Positions 54,181 to 64,000 of a stretch of 64,000 bases of DNA are shown piece after piece. A program made the position numbers and the translations under genes. The stretch's first letter is position 1. The number at the start of each line of letters is the position of its first letter. The DNA is from Microcoleus sp. AS-A8 (GTDB taxonomy: Bacteria > Cyanobacteriota > Cyanobacteriia > Cyanobacteriales > Coleofasciculaceae), in contig JAMPKV010000001.1 in the NCBI GenBank assembly GCA_039962225.1, positions 496,001 through 560,000 of the forward strand, given 5' to 3'. The notes under the pieces were generated by a model. It was not told the origin of the DNA, ran no database searches, and saw only the letters and a list, made by a program, of their open reading frames with translations.

Positions 54181-55818
54181 GTGAAGATGTCTAGACTAAG
54201 GTTCAAAAAAAATTTCAATAAGAAAAAATCGCCCAATCAAAGGAGGCGACACCAGGCAAGTCAACCCGGCCAATTTTTGAGTACATCTTTATTTTTCCAG
54301 AAATTGACGGCTGGAATTAAGCGGCTGAGTCCCAGTTGGAAAGCCTGCATCCCCCTAGCCTCAATTATTTTCTTGGTTTGGAGTTATGCCGCTGTTGCTC
54401 AGGCTCCTCCCAGCACCGAAGAGCAATTAGCCAACCTCAAGGTGGGTCTAGATACCATGTGGGTCATGGTTGCTGCCATGTTGGTGTTCTTTATGAACGC
54501 TGGCTTTTGTATGTTAGAAACGGGCTTCTGCCGCCAAAAGAATGCTGTCAACGTTCTGGCTAAGAACTTGATTGTGTTTGCTCTGTCTAGCATCGCCTTC
54601 TGGGTCATTGGTTTTGGCTTGATGTTCGCCGATGGAAATAATTTTATTGGGACTGGCGGATTCTTTTTAAGTGGAGCAGATAACAGTCCCGCAACCGGAG
54701 AAGCCTACAAAGGAATATTCGGTTCCCTCAATTGGACTGGAGTACCGCTGCTAGCCAAGTTCTTTTTCCAATTGGTGTTTGCTGGAACAGCAGCAACTAT
54801 CGTTTCTGGTGCTGTAGCTGAACGGATTAAGTTCATTGACTTCTTGATTTTCAGCCTCTTACTCGTGGGGATTGCCTATCCGATTACTGGACACTGGATT
54901 TGGGGCGGTGGCTGGCTGATGAAATTAGGCTTCTGGGATTTTGCGGGTTCTACGGTGATTCACTCGGTTGGAGGCTGGGCAGCCCTGATGGGGGCGGCCT
55001 TCTTGGGGCCTCGGTTGGGTAAATATCAGGATGGTCAAATCACCGCACTTCCTGGACACAATATGAGTATTGCAACTTTAGGTTGCTTGATTCTCTGGCT
55101 AGGGTGGTTTGGATTTAACCCAGGTTCCACCATGGCAGTTGACCCTGGTGCGATCGCTCATATTGCCATCACCACCAATACAGCGGCGGCATTTGGTGGT
55201 GTGGCTGCCACCGCTACGGCTTGGCTGTATATGGGTAAGCCTGACCTCTCCATGATTATCAACGGTATCCTAGCAGGTTTAGTTGGAGTGACAGCCAGTT
55301 GTGCTTGGATTAACATTCCGTCCGCTGCGATCATTGGCGTTGTGGCGGGCATCCTAGTTGTTTTCGCCGTCACTTTCTTTGACAAAATCAAGATTGATGA
55401 CCCCGTAGGTGCTACGTCTGTTCACCTCGTTTGCGGTGTGTGGGGAACCCTAGCCGTGGGCTTGTTCAGTGTTGGTCCTGGTGGTTTTCCTTGGATGGTT
55501 GACCTTGCAGGTAAGCCTGTAGGACCACATGGACTACTTTTTGGAGGGGGTGTCAGTACACTTATTCCTCAGATTGTTGGCATTTTGACAGTAGGAGGAA
55601 CAACTGTTCTCCTGAGTACTATCTTCTGGCTGGCACTCAAGGCAACCCTGGGTATTCGTGTGACTCCAGAAGAAGAACTAGAAGGTTTAGATATTGGCGA
55701 ACATGGAATGGAAGCCTACAGTGGTTTTCTCAAGGAAACGGGTGCAAGCGGCCTTCATAGTAGGTCTAGTGGTATAGCTGGTAGCACGGGTAATGTAATT
55801 GATAGCCCGATGCGGTAA
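54181..55818 (+). CDS. amt: Ammonium transporter (Amt family), long N-terminus
   Basis: 545 residues from GTG 54181 (ATG at 54187 also possible). A basic 50-residue extension precedes a hydrophobic segment ending AAVAQA. Eleven membrane helices follow, with the Amt signature [17 protein letters not shown]. The twin pore His residues are in [19 protein letters not shown] and [19 protein letters not shown]. It conducts ammonium or ammonia into the cell. The cytosolic tail has [19 protein letters not shown], a common Amt C-terminus that contacts GlnK/PII proteins. A second, shorter amt lies 1.2 kb downstream. Confidence 0.93.
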   Translation: MKMSRLRFKKNFNKKKSPNQRRRHQASQPGQFLSTSLFFQKLTAGIKRLSPSWKACIPLASIIFLVWSYAAVAQAPPSTEEQLANLKVGLDTMWVMVAAMLVFFMNAGFCMLETGFCRQKNAVNVLAKNLIVFALSSIAFWVIGFGLMFADGNNFIGTGGFFLSGADNSPATGEAYKGIFGSLNWTGVPLLAKFFFQLVFAGTAATIVSGAVAERIKFIDFLIFSLLLVGIAYPITGHWIWGGGWLMKLGFWDFAGSTVIHSVGGWAALMGAAFLGPRLGKYQDGQITALPGHNMSIATLGCLILWLGWFGFNPGSTMAVDPGAIAHIAITTNTAAAFGGVAATATAWLYMGKPDLSMIINGILAGLVGVTASCAWINIPSAAIIGVVAGILVVFAVTFFDKIKIDDPVGATSVHLVCGVWGTLAVGLFSVGPGGFPWMVDLAGKPVGPHGLLFGGGVSTLIPQIVGILTVGGTTVLLSTIFWLALKATLGIRVTPEEELEGLDIGEHGMEAYSGFLKETGASGLHSRSSGIAGSTGNVIDSPMR

Positions 55819-55947
55819 ATGTTAAGCGGAAACACATGCAACTTTTTCTACGCCTAATTGCTTGATTTGTCGAAGAAAAACCTTCAGTTTTCAAGGCATC
55901 TGTGAGAGTCGTAGCAACTCTGGTTCACTGTTATCTAGTTAACGAAT

Positions 55948-55989
55948 AAAGGAGTGGTGTTCAGGTTGAAGCCACTCTTTCTGTTTTTT
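55948..55989 (+). terminator. Rho-independent terminator after first amt
   Basis: The stem AAAGGAGTGG pairs with CCACTCTTT (one bulge) around a loop of about 14 nt, followed by CTGTTTTTT. It lies 130 bp after the amt stop codon. Confidence 0.65.
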
Positions 55990-56073
55990 GGGCAAAAACC
56001 TGGGAATGATCTGAAGCTAACTCTCTGGCAAAGAGGTTGTCGTTGCGATCGCAATTTTCACGATTGCCTTGAT

Positions 56074-56529
56074 CTATCGATAGCGCTCCATCTTCCAGAT
56101 TCTTTCTAAGGTTTCAATTTGCTGAAGTAGAATTGCCGCCCGACGCGAACGATATTTTCTATACTGAAGGCCTCCTAAGACGTAGCCAATTAAGAGGAAG
56201 ATGACAAAAATTCCTCCTACGATGTTATTGGTATTGACCTGAGCGGTTTGAGTAGAGGAGTTCGGTTGACTAGATTCAGCGGACTGAGAAGCGGCAGTAA
56301 TAAAAGAGGTTGTACTCTCACCAGGGAATTGAGATTTTAGGCTCAATCCTTGAGGGTTCGTTAAGACAGGACTATCACTTCTAGTGTTGCCTTTCTCATA
56401 CATCAACGTCTGTGGCACTTCTACATTTGCCTGAAGCTCGATACTATGCGCGAAGGCTTCTGGCGTCGGTGCTAGCCATATTGAAGTGGCACAGGAGACA
56501 GAAATAAGACTAAAAAATTTACGCTTCAT
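56074..56529 (-). CDS. Exported protein with C-terminal membrane helix, unknown function
   Basis: 151 residues. A signal peptide (SLISVSCATSIWLAPTPEAFA) leads into a Ser/Thr/Gln-rich periplasmic region, then one membrane helix (IVGGIFVIFLLIGYVLGGL) and a basic cytosolic tail (RKYRSRRAAILLQQIETLER). No family is recognised; similar short anchored proteins are common in cyanobacteria. It lies between the two amt genes on the opposite strand. Confidence 0.7.
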   Translation of the reverse strand: MKRKFFSLISVSCATSIWLAPTPEAFAHSIELQANVEVPQTLMYEKGNTRSDSPVLTNPQGLSLKSQFPGESTTSFITAASQSAESSQPNSSTQTAQVNTNNIVGGIFVIFLLIGYVLGGLQYRKYRSRRAAILLQQIETLERIWKMERYR

Positions 56530-56988
56530 AAAGACTTGAGGATAAGTTCCGCTGCTGGAGGAGTTAAAAATTCGCTTTCAACTTATCTATGCGTACTTAA
56601 AATCTTTTCTAACCGTTGCATATTCACAAGCTAACCGCATATTCTGTAGCTTATGATACGATTATATGTCTCCTATCCTGCTAAGTGTCCACCCTCCTTT
56701 GGCTCAGCTCATGAAAAGGAGGAAGGTTGTCATGCAAATTCTGCATGAATGAAAATTGCAGTTCCTTCTCACCCCCGCTTCACTCATTTTTCTGGCTCCA
56801 GCCAGAGAGAGCCGATCACTGGCTTGTGTGACTGGGCAACGGAAGCATCAGGAAACGTTTGTTAGAAATATTTAAAAAATTTATCTTTCATGCCATCTTC
56901 TGTAGTTTCTGATACAGATAGACCGTTAGGGAATTGGTGTAATCAGATACATTTCTGACTAGAGACATACGTAGAGGATTCAAACGAA
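56530..56988. other. Intergenic region, 459 bp, with amt promoter
   Basis: Contains the NtcA promoter listed next. It also has two small inverted repeats: CCTCCTTT (56693-56700) with AAAGGAGG (56715-56722), and TCATGCA (56730-56736) with TGCATGA (56742-56748). No gene is seen. Confidence 0.6.
56902..56943 (+). promoter_or_regulatory. NtcA-activated promoter of second amt
   Basis: GTAGTTTCTGATAC (56902-56915) is a perfect GTA-N8-TAC box, flanked as TGTA...TACA. Exactly 22 nt further is a -10 box, TGTAAT (56938-56943). This is the class II NtcA promoter layout, in which NtcA replaces the -35 element. Transcription would start near 56950, about 40 nt before the start codon. Expression should rise under nitrogen limitation. 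Confidence 0.85.
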
Positions 56989-58386
56989 ATGCTAAAAAAA
57001 GTTTTAGCCTTCGGGGCTATTGCCCTGTGGTTCTTGTGCGGCCCACTCATGGGTAGTGCAATGGCTCAAACAGCGGAAGCTAATCCTGTCAATAGTGGCG
57101 ATACAGCCTGGATGTTAGTGTCGTCGGCTCTTGTGCTGTTGATGACTCCAGGGTTGGCCTTCTTCTATGGGGGACTGGTGCGATCGCGCAACGTCCTCAA
57201 CACCATGATGATGAGCCTGATCCTCATAGCCGTAATTGGTGTGACCTGGGTTTTGTGGGGTTACAGTTTAGCCTTCGAGGTTTCTACCCTCAAGGACGGT
57301 TTTGCCCAAGGCTTTGAAAAGTTTTTTGGCAATGTCAACTGGATGTTTTTAAACAACGTTGCCTTCGACAAACCCGATCCCATTGGCTATGCCCCAACGA
57401 TTCCGCATCAGGTGTTTATGGTTTATCAGATGATGTTCGCCATCATCACCCCGGCTCTGATCTCAGGAGCCATTGTGGAACGGATGAGTTTCAAGGCGTA
57501 TTTCTTCTTTATCCTTCTGTGGTCTACTTTTATCTACTCTCCTTTGGCGCACTGGGTTTGGGGCAAAGGCTGGATCGGTGCCCTGGGCGCGTTGGACTTT
57601 GCGGGCGGTACAGTCGTCCACATTAGCTCTGGCGTGTCTGCCGTAGTAGCGGCTTGGATGCTTGGTCCGCGTAAAACCTACCCTGATCGACCCGCTGCAC
57701 CCCATAATCTCCCCTTCGTTTTGTTGGGAATTGGACTACTGTGGTTTGGCTGGTTCGGATTTAATGCCGGTAGTGCCTTAGGAGCCGGCTCTCTCGCCAC
57801 CGTCGCCTTTGTCGCTACGACAGTTTCTCCAGCCTCTGGAGGTCTTACCTGGGTCATTTTGGAATGGGTACTCAGAGGCAAACCAACGGCACTGGGGATT
57901 GCCAGTGGGTTTCTCGCAGGACTCGTCGGCGTTACTCCCGCCGCAGGATTTGTCACTCCCATCGGGGCGATTTTGATGGGTTCTATTACGTCGGTTTGCT
58001 GTTTCTTTGCCGTCAGCCTGAAAGTCAAGTTGCAGTTTGATGACTCTCTCGATACTTACCCTGTACATGGAGTCGGTGGTACAGTTGGTGCAATTCTCAC
58101 GGGAGTGTTTGCCACCAAAGCGGTGAATAGTGCCGGAAATAATGGGTTACTTTATGGGAATGCAGGACTATTAGTGCCACAAATTGTAAGTGTTGTCGCA
58201 ACCTACATTTTTGCGGCTGTGGGTACCTTCATCATTCTCAAGCTTCTCAGTTTTGTTATGGACTTGCGGGTCAAACCCTCACAAGAAGAACAAGGTTTGG
58301 ATATTAATGAGCATGGTGAAGAAGGTTACGGAGAGGAATTTACGTCCGGATTGGGTCTGTCTGGAGCCTCTGGGGAATTGCGTTAA
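56989..58386 (+). CDS. amt: Ammonium transporter (Amt family)
   Basis: 465 residues with a signal-peptide-like start (hydrophobic to SAMAQTAEANP) and eleven membrane helices. The conserved GLAFFYGGLVRSRNVLNTMM motif, and pore His residues in FAGGTVVHISSGVSAVV and DTYPVHGVGGTVGAILTGV, identify an Amt channel of the AmtB/Amt1 type. The tail has PSQEEQGLDINEHGEEGYG, a PII-interaction type end. A class II NtcA promoter precedes it. It differs clearly from the upstream amt, so this is not a recent duplication. Confidence 0.95.
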   Translation: MLKKVLAFGAIALWFLCGPLMGSAMAQTAEANPVNSGDTAWMLVSSALVLLMTPGLAFFYGGLVRSRNVLNTMMMSLILIAVIGVTWVLWGYSLAFEVSTLKDGFAQGFEKFFGNVNWMFLNNVAFDKPDPIGYAPTIPHQVFMVYQMMFAIITPALISGAIVERMSFKAYFFFILLWSTFIYSPLAHWVWGKGWIGALGALDFAGGTVVHISSGVSAVVAAWMLGPRKTYPDRPAAPHNLPFVLLGIGLLWFGWFGFNAGSALGAGSLATVAFVATTVSPASGGLTWVILEWVLRGKPTALGIASGFLAGLVGVTPAAGFVTPIGAILMGSITSVCCFFAVSLKVKLQFDDSLDTYPVHGVGGTVGAILTGVFATKAVNSAGNNGLLYGNAGLLVPQIVSVVATYIFAAVGTFIILKLLSFVMDLRVKPSQEEQGLDINEHGEEGYGEEFTSGLGLSGASGELR

Positions 58387-58546
58387 CCTGTCTGTTCTAC
58401 CGAGCAGACACCTTTGCACTTAGAGACTTTGTGATCCATCATGGGGCACTGCGAGACGGTTGGGACATTGACCTGGAAAAGTTTGTTTGAGTGGATGAGT
58501 ACAATGCCACTAAAATCTGATTCAAACCCGATGCTAGATTGATCAA

Positions 58547-59389
58547 GTGTCCACTCACTCGAAGACTTTTCCGACTTGGGCGTTCTTTTCCCTCGCGGCT
58601 AATGGGTTACTCATGTTAGCGATCGCCTTAGTATTACTACGCAAGTACGATTGGTCAATGGCCTCTCCCATGATTCACTCAGCGGCAGCAACACGCTTAT
58701 CTGACTCGAAAGCGTCTGACTCAGCGTCTGAATTAGGGCCACGCCACCTGCTCAATTACCAACAGTGGGTAGAATTGCTAGGGCGAGAAGCAGATGTTAT
58801 CGCACGACAGCAGCCCAAACGTTTGACCATCCTCGCTGGAGATTCACTCTCGCTGTGGTTTCCCAGCGAGATATTGCCCTCAGAATGCACTTGGCTAAAT
58901 CAGGGAATTTCCGGCGAAACCTCAAAGGGTTTGTTGAATCGATTGGCTCTATTCGACAAGACTCAGCCAGAAGTGATTTTTGTGATGATCGGAATCAATG
59001 ATCTGATTCGGGGGATCACAGACGAGACCATTTTGGCTAACCAAGAGCTGATTATTCGCTACTTACGGCGAATTCATCCTCGCAGCAAGATAGTCCTACA
59101 ATCGATTTTGCCCCACAGTGCCGAACGCATCACCTGGGAAGGACGCGCTCGCCTTCTTCCTATCCCCAATCGTCGCATCCGAGAGCTGAACGAACGGCTG
59201 AGGGCGATCGCCAAAGAGGAAAATGTGATTTTCCTTGACCTTTACCCCCTGTTTGCCGACGCCGATGGTAACCTGAAGACTGAACTGAGTACGGATGGCT
59301 TGCACCTCAATCCTCAAGGCTACTTAGTCTGGCGCAATGCACTCTTAGTTCTCAACCAACTCGTCCTCGAACCCGTCGCGGTGAAGTGA
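58547..59389 (+). CDS. SGNH/GDSL hydrolase with N-terminal membrane anchor
   Basis: 280 residues from GTG 58547. One membrane helix or signal (FFSLAANGLLMLAIALVLL) is followed by the four SGNH blocks: ILAGDSLSLWF (nucleophile Ser), GISGETSKGL, MIGINDLIRG, and STDGLHLNPQGY with the catalytic Asp/His. It is probably a periplasmic esterase acting on acyl or acetyl groups. The substrate is unknown. It precedes ispH. Confidence 0.88.
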   Translation: MSTHSKTFPTWAFFSLAANGLLMLAIALVLLRKYDWSMASPMIHSAAATRLSDSKASDSASELGPRHLLNYQQWVELLGREADVIARQQPKRLTILAGDSLSLWFPSEILPSECTWLNQGISGETSKGLLNRLALFDKTQPEVIFVMIGINDLIRGITDETILANQELIIRYLRRIHPRSKIVLQSILPHSAERITWEGRARLLPIPNRRIRELNERLRAIAKEENVIFLDLYPLFADADGNLKTELSTDGLHLNPQGYLVWRNALLVLNQLVLEPVAVK

Positions 59390-59482
59390 AAAGATAACTC
59401 TCCCAGTAACAAGACTCTGACATTCTATGATCAAGGGGAATTAAGACTTATTTACAATCATTCATTGGGTAGGACACGCTGC

Positions 59483-60688
59483 ATGGATACAAAAGCCTTC
59501 AAGCGATCGCTCCATAGTTCAGAAAATTACCATCGCAAGGGATTTGGTCACGAAGCCGAAGTTGCCACTCAGCTACAGTCAGAATATCAAAGTAACCTGA
59601 TTCAAGAAATTCGCAATAACAACTATCGACTTCAGCGGGGAGAGGTTACCATCCTGCTGGCGCAAGCCTTTGGCTTTTGTTGGGGTGTAGAGCGAGCCGT
59701 GGCGATGGCTTATGAAGCTCGTCAACACTTCCCCTCTGATCGCATTTGGATGACCAATGAAATCATTCATAATCCCTCCGTCAATCAGCGCTTGCAGGAG
59801 ATGGAAGTAGGGTTTATCCCAGTTCAGAGCGGGAAGAAAGACTTTTCGGTTGTCGATGGCGGTGACGTGGTTATTTTACCAGCTTTTGGTGCTAGTGTCC
59901 AGGAGATGCAGTTGTTAAACGACAAAAACTGCAAAATTGTCGATACTACCTGTCCCTGGGTGTCCAAAGTTTGGAATACGGTTGAGAAGCACAAGAAAAA
60001 AGACTACACCTCCATTATTCACGGCAAGTACAAACACGAAGAAACTGTCGCTACCAGTTCCTTTGCAGGCAAATACTTAGTGGTACTCAATATCAAAGAG
60101 GCAGAGTACGTCGCGGATTACATTCTCCACGGCGGAAATCGTGACGAGTTTATGACCAAGTTTAGCCGCGCTTGCTCTTTAGGGTTTGACCCGGATCGGG
60201 ATTTAGAGCAAATTGGCATTGCCAACCAAACCACCATGCTCAAGAGTGAAACCGAGCAGATTGGTAAGCTGTTTGAGCACACGATGATGAAGAAATATGG
60301 CCCTACCCAGTTAAACAATCACTTCCACAGCTTTAACACCATCTGTGATGCCACCCAAGAGCGGCAAGATGCCATGTTGGGGCTAGTCGAAGAAAAGTTA
60401 GACTTGATGGTGGTTATTGGCGGCTTCAACTCGTCCAACACCACCCAACTGCAACAAATTGCGATTGAGCAGGGGATTCCTTCTTATCACATCGATAGTG
60501 CTGCACGAATAGGGCCAGGAAATCAGGTGGAGCATAAGCCCTTAGGACGTGATTTGGAAGTCACCCACAACTGGCTTCCTTCGGGAGAAATTGTTGTCGG
60601 GGTTACTTCTGGGGCATCCACGCCGGATAAAGTGGTAGAGGATGCGATCGAGAAGATTTTTGCGCTTAAGGTGGTGGCGGTGGTTTAG
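59483..60688 (+). CDS. ispH: 4-hydroxy-3-methylbut-2-enyl diphosphate reductase
   Basis: About 401 residues from ATG 59483; a TTG at 59465 would add six. The three cluster-binding cysteines lie in [14 protein letters not shown] (Cys66), [10 protein letters not shown] and [14 protein letters not shown]. The longer form with an N-terminal extension and insertions is typical of cyanobacteria and plants. It performs the last step of the MEP pathway, making IPP and DMAPP with a 4Fe-4S cluster. Confidence 0.95.
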   Translation: MDTKAFKRSLHSSENYHRKGFGHEAEVATQLQSEYQSNLIQEIRNNNYRLQRGEVTILLAQAFGFCWGVERAVAMAYEARQHFPSDRIWMTNEIIHNPSVNQRLQEMEVGFIPVQSGKKDFSVVDGGDVVILPAFGASVQEMQLLNDKNCKIVDTTCPWVSKVWNTVEKHKKKDYTSIIHGKYKHEETVATSSFAGKYLVVLNIKEAEYVADYILHGGNRDEFMTKFSRACSLGFDPDRDLEQIGIANQTTMLKSETEQIGKLFEHTMMKKYGPTQLNNHFHSFNTICDATQERQDAMLGLVEEKLDLMVVIGGFNSSNTTQLQQIAIEQGIPSYHIDSAARIGPGNQVEHKPLGRDLEVTHNWLPSGEIVVGVTSGASTPDKVVEDAIEKIFALKVVAVV

Positions 60689-60705
60689 CTTTTTCGCGCT
60701 GGTTA

Positions 60706-60731
60706 GTCGGGTTGGGCGATGCTCACCCGAC
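60706..60731 (+). terminator. Hairpin after ispH
   Basis: GTCGGGT (60706-60712) pairs perfectly with ACCCGAC (60725-60731) around a 12-nt loop, 18 bp after the ispH stop. A T-rich stretch follows only loosely (GGATTTTAT), so termination strength is uncertain. Confidence 0.45.
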
Positions 60732-60911
60732 CCCAGGATTTTATCAGGCGATGTCGTCACTCGAAACTGGCGTAAAAGTATTTCTAAGCTGATGTGCATT
60801 TAACAATCCTTTCCCATTGATTTTTTCCGCTCAACAGATACCTAGTTGAGTAGAGGAGATTGTTATACTGCGACTGGGGAGATACTTTTTAATTGGAATT
60901 CATTATAGGAA

Positions 60912-63572
60912 ATGCAGCCCACAGACCCGAACAAGTTCACGGAGACAGCCTGGAAAGCGATCGCACAATCTCAAGACGTTGCCAAACTCTTCAAGAACCA
61001 AACGCTAGAGGTAGAGCATGTGGCGGTCGCCCTGCTGGAACAAGACGGGCTGGCGAATCAAATTCTTACCAAGGTGACGGTTGATGTGGCTCGGTTTAAG
61101 CAACAACTGGAAGCCTTCGCCAACCGCCAACCGAAAGTGAGTACGCTTGACCAGCTCTACCTCGGTCGCGGCTTGGATATCATGCTGGATAAGGCTGAGG
61201 CGTTCCGCACCTCTTTTCAGGATGAATACATTGCTGTAGAACATTTGCTTTTAGCGTTAGCCGAAGATGACCGAGTCGGACGCCGCTTGCTCAAAACCCA
61301 CAATGTGGACACCCCAAAGCTGGAAGCCGCCGCTAAAGCCACACGGGGGAGTCAAAAAGTTACCGACCAAAATCCTGAAAATCGTTACAACGCCCTAGAG
61401 AAGTATGGGCGAGATTTAACAGAGCAAGCTAAAGCGGGGAAACTTGACCCGGTGATTGGGCGGGACGAGGAAATCCGTCGCGTGATTCAGGTCCTCTCTC
61501 GCCGCTCTAAGAATAACCCAGTCCTGATCGGAGAGCCGGGAGTGGGGAAAACCGCGATCGCAGAAGCCCTCGCCCAGCGTATCGTTAATGGCGATGTTCC
61601 CGAATCGTTGAAAAATCGCCAACTCATTTCCTTAGATATGGGTAGCCTGATTGCCGGGGCCAAATATCGAGGAGAATTTGAAGACCGACTTAAAGCCGTC
61701 CTGCGAGAAGTGACCCACTCCGATGGTCAAATTGTCCTATTTATCGATGAATTGCACACCGTTGTCGGTGCAGGGGCAACCCAAGGGGCAATGGATGCGG
61801 GGAACTTGCTCAAACCCATGCTGGCACGGGGGGAACTGCGCTGTATTGGAGCCACCACCCTGGATGAGTTCCGCAAGCACATTGAAAAAGATGCAGCGCT
61901 GGAACGTCGCTTTCAACAAGTTTATGTCAGTCAACCGACCGTAGAGAATACGATTTCGATTTTGCGCGGACTCAAGGAGCGTTACGAAGTCCACCACAAT
62001 GTGATTATTACGGATTCGGCGCTGGTGGCAGCAGCTACCCTTTCCGACCGCTATATTACCGAGCGTTTCCTGCCGGACAAAGCCATTGACTTAGTCGATG
62101 AAGCCGCAGCCAAGCTGAAAATGGAGATGACCTCCAAGCCGGTGGAATTAGAGACGATTGAGCGACGGCTGATGCAGCTCAAGATGGAAAAGCTGTCTCT
62201 AGATACAGAAAATCAACAGAATCTGCCCACCACCAGCAACGCCTACCGTGCTTCACGAGAACGTCTCGAACGCATTGAACAAGAAATTCTGACCCTGGAA
62301 GAAAAACACGCCACGCTGGAAGGGCGGTGGGAAGAGGAAAAGAAACTTCGCGAAGAAATCAACAACCTGAAAAAAGAAGAAGACCAAATTCGGGTGCAGA
62401 TTGAGCAGGCAGAACGCGCTTATGACCTGAATAAGGCAGCTCAACTTAAATATGGGAAGTTAGAGACGTTACAGCGCGATCGCGATAGCAAAGAAGGTAT
62501 GCTCTTAGAACTCCAAGCGGAAGGGCGTGCCTTATCCCGTGAACAAGTCACCGAAGCGGATATTGCTGAAATTGTGGCGAATTGGACGGGGATTCCGGTT
62601 AACCGCTTGCTAGAGACGGAACGCCAGAAGCTATTGCAGCTAGAAGGGCATTTACATCAACGGGTAATTGGACAAACTGAAGCGGTTACTTCCGTGGCGG
62701 CGGCTATTCGTCGCGCAAGGGCGGGAATGAAAGACCCCGGACGCCCCATCGGTTCCTTCTTGTTTCTGGGGCCAACGGGCGTGGGTAAGACGGAACTAGC
62801 AAGAGCGATCGCGCAATTCCTGTTTGACAGCCAGGATGCCTTAGTCAGAATTGACATGTCCGAGTATATGGAAAAACACGCCGTCTCGCGGCTAGTGGGT
62901 GCGCCTCCGGGATATGTGGGCTATGAAGAAGGCGGGCAACTCTCTGAAGCGATTCGCCGCCGTCCTTACTCGGTCGTGCTGTTGGATGAGGTGGAAAAGG
63001 CGCATCCGGATGTGTTCAACATTTTGCTGCAAGTCCTCGATGACGGACGCATCACCGACTCTCAAGGGAGAACGGTGGATTTTTCCAATACGATCATCGT
63101 GATGACTAGCAATATTGGCAGCGACCATATTTTGAATGTGGCTGGGGATGATTCGCAGTACGAAGAGATGCGGAAACGGGTGACGACGGCCTTACGCAAA
63201 CACTTCCGTCCCGAATTTGTCAACCGTGTTGATGACATCATCATCTTCCACACCTTGAATCGCAGCGAACTCAGCCAGATTGTCAAGATTCAGCTCAAAC
63301 GGATCGAACGTCTATTAGCTGACCAAAAAATTAAGCTTGAACTTTCGTCAACAGCTCAAGACTACATCGTCGAAGTCGGTTACGATCCGGTATACGGGGC
63401 GCGTCCACTTAAACGAGCGATTCAGCGAGAACTGGAAAACGCGATCGCTACCAAAATCCTTGAGAATACTTTTGTTGAGGGGGACACTATTATCATTGAT
63501 TGTGCCGATAACGCCCTCACCTTTAACAAAAAGCAACGGCTAAGCTTATCAGTACTCCCAACTCCTAGCTGA
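60912..63572 (+). CDS. clpB: ClpB disaggregase (Hsp104 family AAA+ ATPase)
   Basis: 886 residues. Clp N domain (1-145), first AAA+ with Walker A GEPGVGKT (207-214) and a GYRGE-like [10 protein letters not shown] pore loop, a long coiled-coil middle domain (about 405-525), and second AAA+ with GPTGVGKT (about 620) and pore loop [13 protein letters not shown]. Length and middle domain mark ClpB and not ClpC. It rescues aggregated proteins with DnaK. Cyanobacteria often have two clpB genes; which one this is cannot be said. Confidence 0.95.
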   Translation: MQPTDPNKFTETAWKAIAQSQDVAKLFKNQTLEVEHVAVALLEQDGLANQILTKVTVDVARFKQQLEAFANRQPKVSTLDQLYLGRGLDIMLDKAEAFRTSFQDEYIAVEHLLLALAEDDRVGRRLLKTHNVDTPKLEAAAKATRGSQKVTDQNPENRYNALEKYGRDLTEQAKAGKLDPVIGRDEEIRRVIQVLSRRSKNNPVLIGEPGVGKTAIAEALAQRIVNGDVPESLKNRQLISLDMGSLIAGAKYRGEFEDRLKAVLREVTHSDGQIVLFIDELHTVVGAGATQGAMDAGNLLKPMLARGELRCIGATTLDEFRKHIEKDAALERRFQQVYVSQPTVENTISILRGLKERYEVHHNVIITDSALVAAATLSDRYITERFLPDKAIDLVDEAAAKLKMEMTSKPVELETIERRLMQLKMEKLSLDTENQQNLPTTSNAYRASRERLERIEQEILTLEEKHATLEGRWEEEKKLREEINNLKKEEDQIRVQIEQAERAYDLNKAAQLKYGKLETLQRDRDSKEGMLLELQAEGRALSREQVTEADIAEIVANWTGIPVNRLLETERQKLLQLEGHLHQRVIGQTEAVTSVAAAIRRARAGMKDPGRPIGSFLFLGPTGVGKTELARAIAQFLFDSQDALVRIDMSEYMEKHAVSRLVGAPPGYVGYEEGGQLSEAIRRRPYSVVLLDEVEKAHPDVFNILLQVLDDGRITDSQGRTVDFSNTIIVMTSNIGSDHILNVAGDDSQYEEMRKRVTTALRKHFRPEFVNRVDDIIIFHTLNRSELSQIVKIQLKRIERLLADQKIKLELSSTAQDYIVEVGYDPVYGARPLKRAIQRELENAIATKILENTFVEGDTIIIDCADNALTFNKKQRLSLSVLPTPS

Positions 63573-63711
63573 TAGAGTTTGAGCTGGATTCTCAAAAAAG
63601 GAGGGAACTCATTAAGTTATCTGTTGAGCAAGTCAGATAGCATGAGATGTATCTGTAATAGATGCATCCACAGCATATTATTGTGGACAGCATTATATTC
63701 AAAAGGATCTT

Positions 63712-64000
63712 ATGGATCTTTCAAAGCTAGAAAAAATCAGGGATAGTCTCCAGAGTTCTCTAGAAAAAATTGGGATATTCGAGCAGTGTGCGTTACTGGA
63801 CTATCCGGATTATTTCAATATTGGAGATCACCTGATTGGTCTGGCTACAATTTTTTACATCACGGATGTAATCAAAGCCAAAATTAACTATATTGCCAGC
63901 ATTGATGATTTCTCTGAGCAACGGCTAGAACAACGCCTCAGTCAAGAAGCGCCGATCATTTTACAAGGTGGCGGCAACTTGGGCGACCTGTGGCCTCACC
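63712..64000 (+). CDS. Polysaccharide pyruvyl transferase family protein (5' part only)
   Basis: The first 96 codons run off the right edge. An AAAGGA ribosome binding site precedes the ATG. The visible motifs, LLDYPDYFNIGDHLIG and then ILQGGGNLGDLWP, match the start of PssM/EpsO-like polysaccharide pyruvyl transferases, which add pyruvate ketals to exopolysaccharide sugars. A glycosyltransferase of related fold is an alternative. Confidence 0.75.
   Translation, partial: MDLSKLEKIRDSLQSSLEKIGIFEQCALLDYPDYFNIGDHLIGLATIFYITDVIKAKINYIASIDDFSEQRLEQRLSQEAPIILQGGGNLGDLWPH

Noticed and set aside
56938-56951. TGTAATCAGATACA as a second NtcA box upstream of the second amt
   Set aside because: The spacing is GTA-N6-TAC and not N8, and it overlaps the predicted -10 box of the proper promoter.

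Overview
The window comes from a cyanobacterial chromosome, most likely a filamentous species. The lineage markers are apcD (an allophycocyanin core subunit), chlM (chlorophyll synthesis), an NTRC thioredoxin reductase fusion, NtcA-type nitrogen promoters beside two amt genes, many HIP1 octamers (for example 964-971 and 59503-59510), heptamer tandem repeats and several TPR/CHAT/Uma2 proteins. I do not claim a species. No rRNA, tRNA, CRISPR array or transposase was found by reading.

Layout. 1-3.6 kb: the 3' part of a large TPR-CHAT protease gene broken by one in-frame TAA. 3.9-10.6 kb: a pirin, a large LOV-domain hybrid histidine kinase with an AhpD-like N-terminus, xylulokinase, and a convergent ROK sugar kinase. 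10.7-34.9 kb: a glycosyltransferase/methyltransferase island. It holds three OGT/SPINDLY-type (GT41) proteins, GT2 and GT4 enzymes, several SAM methyltransferases, an FkbM methyltransferase, an AT-rich polytopic membrane protein and a type IV pilin-like gene. An ABC permease and NTRC lie inside it. Many of the proteins are multidomain fusions, and two modules are reused between them. The island could glycosylate and methylate a surface protein such as the pilin, or build a surface polysaccharide. A polysaccharide pyruvyl transferase runs off the right edge.

35-43 kb: mostly housekeeping genes (a small TPR protein, conserved cyanobacterial membrane proteins, apcD, rlmD, an RsbW-like anti-sigma kinase, Nudix, asnS). 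43.1-47.2 kb: an accessory patch. It has a three-gene operon of unknown small proteins, a divergent XRE regulator whose promoter carries a 17-bp inverted repeat, a protein with an HTH-like N-terminus, an orphan HNH toxin module with an SMI1/KNR4 immunity gene, and a Uma2 nuclease-fold protein. GC-rich dispersed repeats have entered this patch, and one extends a reading frame.

47.3-64 kb: core functions. These are a DUF423 protein, a tandem pair of paralogous membrane proteins, chlM, an M50 protease, nagA, purE, an SLH-domain protein, two ammonium transporters, an SGNH hydrolase, ispH and clpB. The second amt has a textbook NtcA-activated promoter (GTA-N8-TAC, 22 nt, -10 box). The first has a more distant GTA-N8-TAC site and a 22-bp perfect palindrome upstream.
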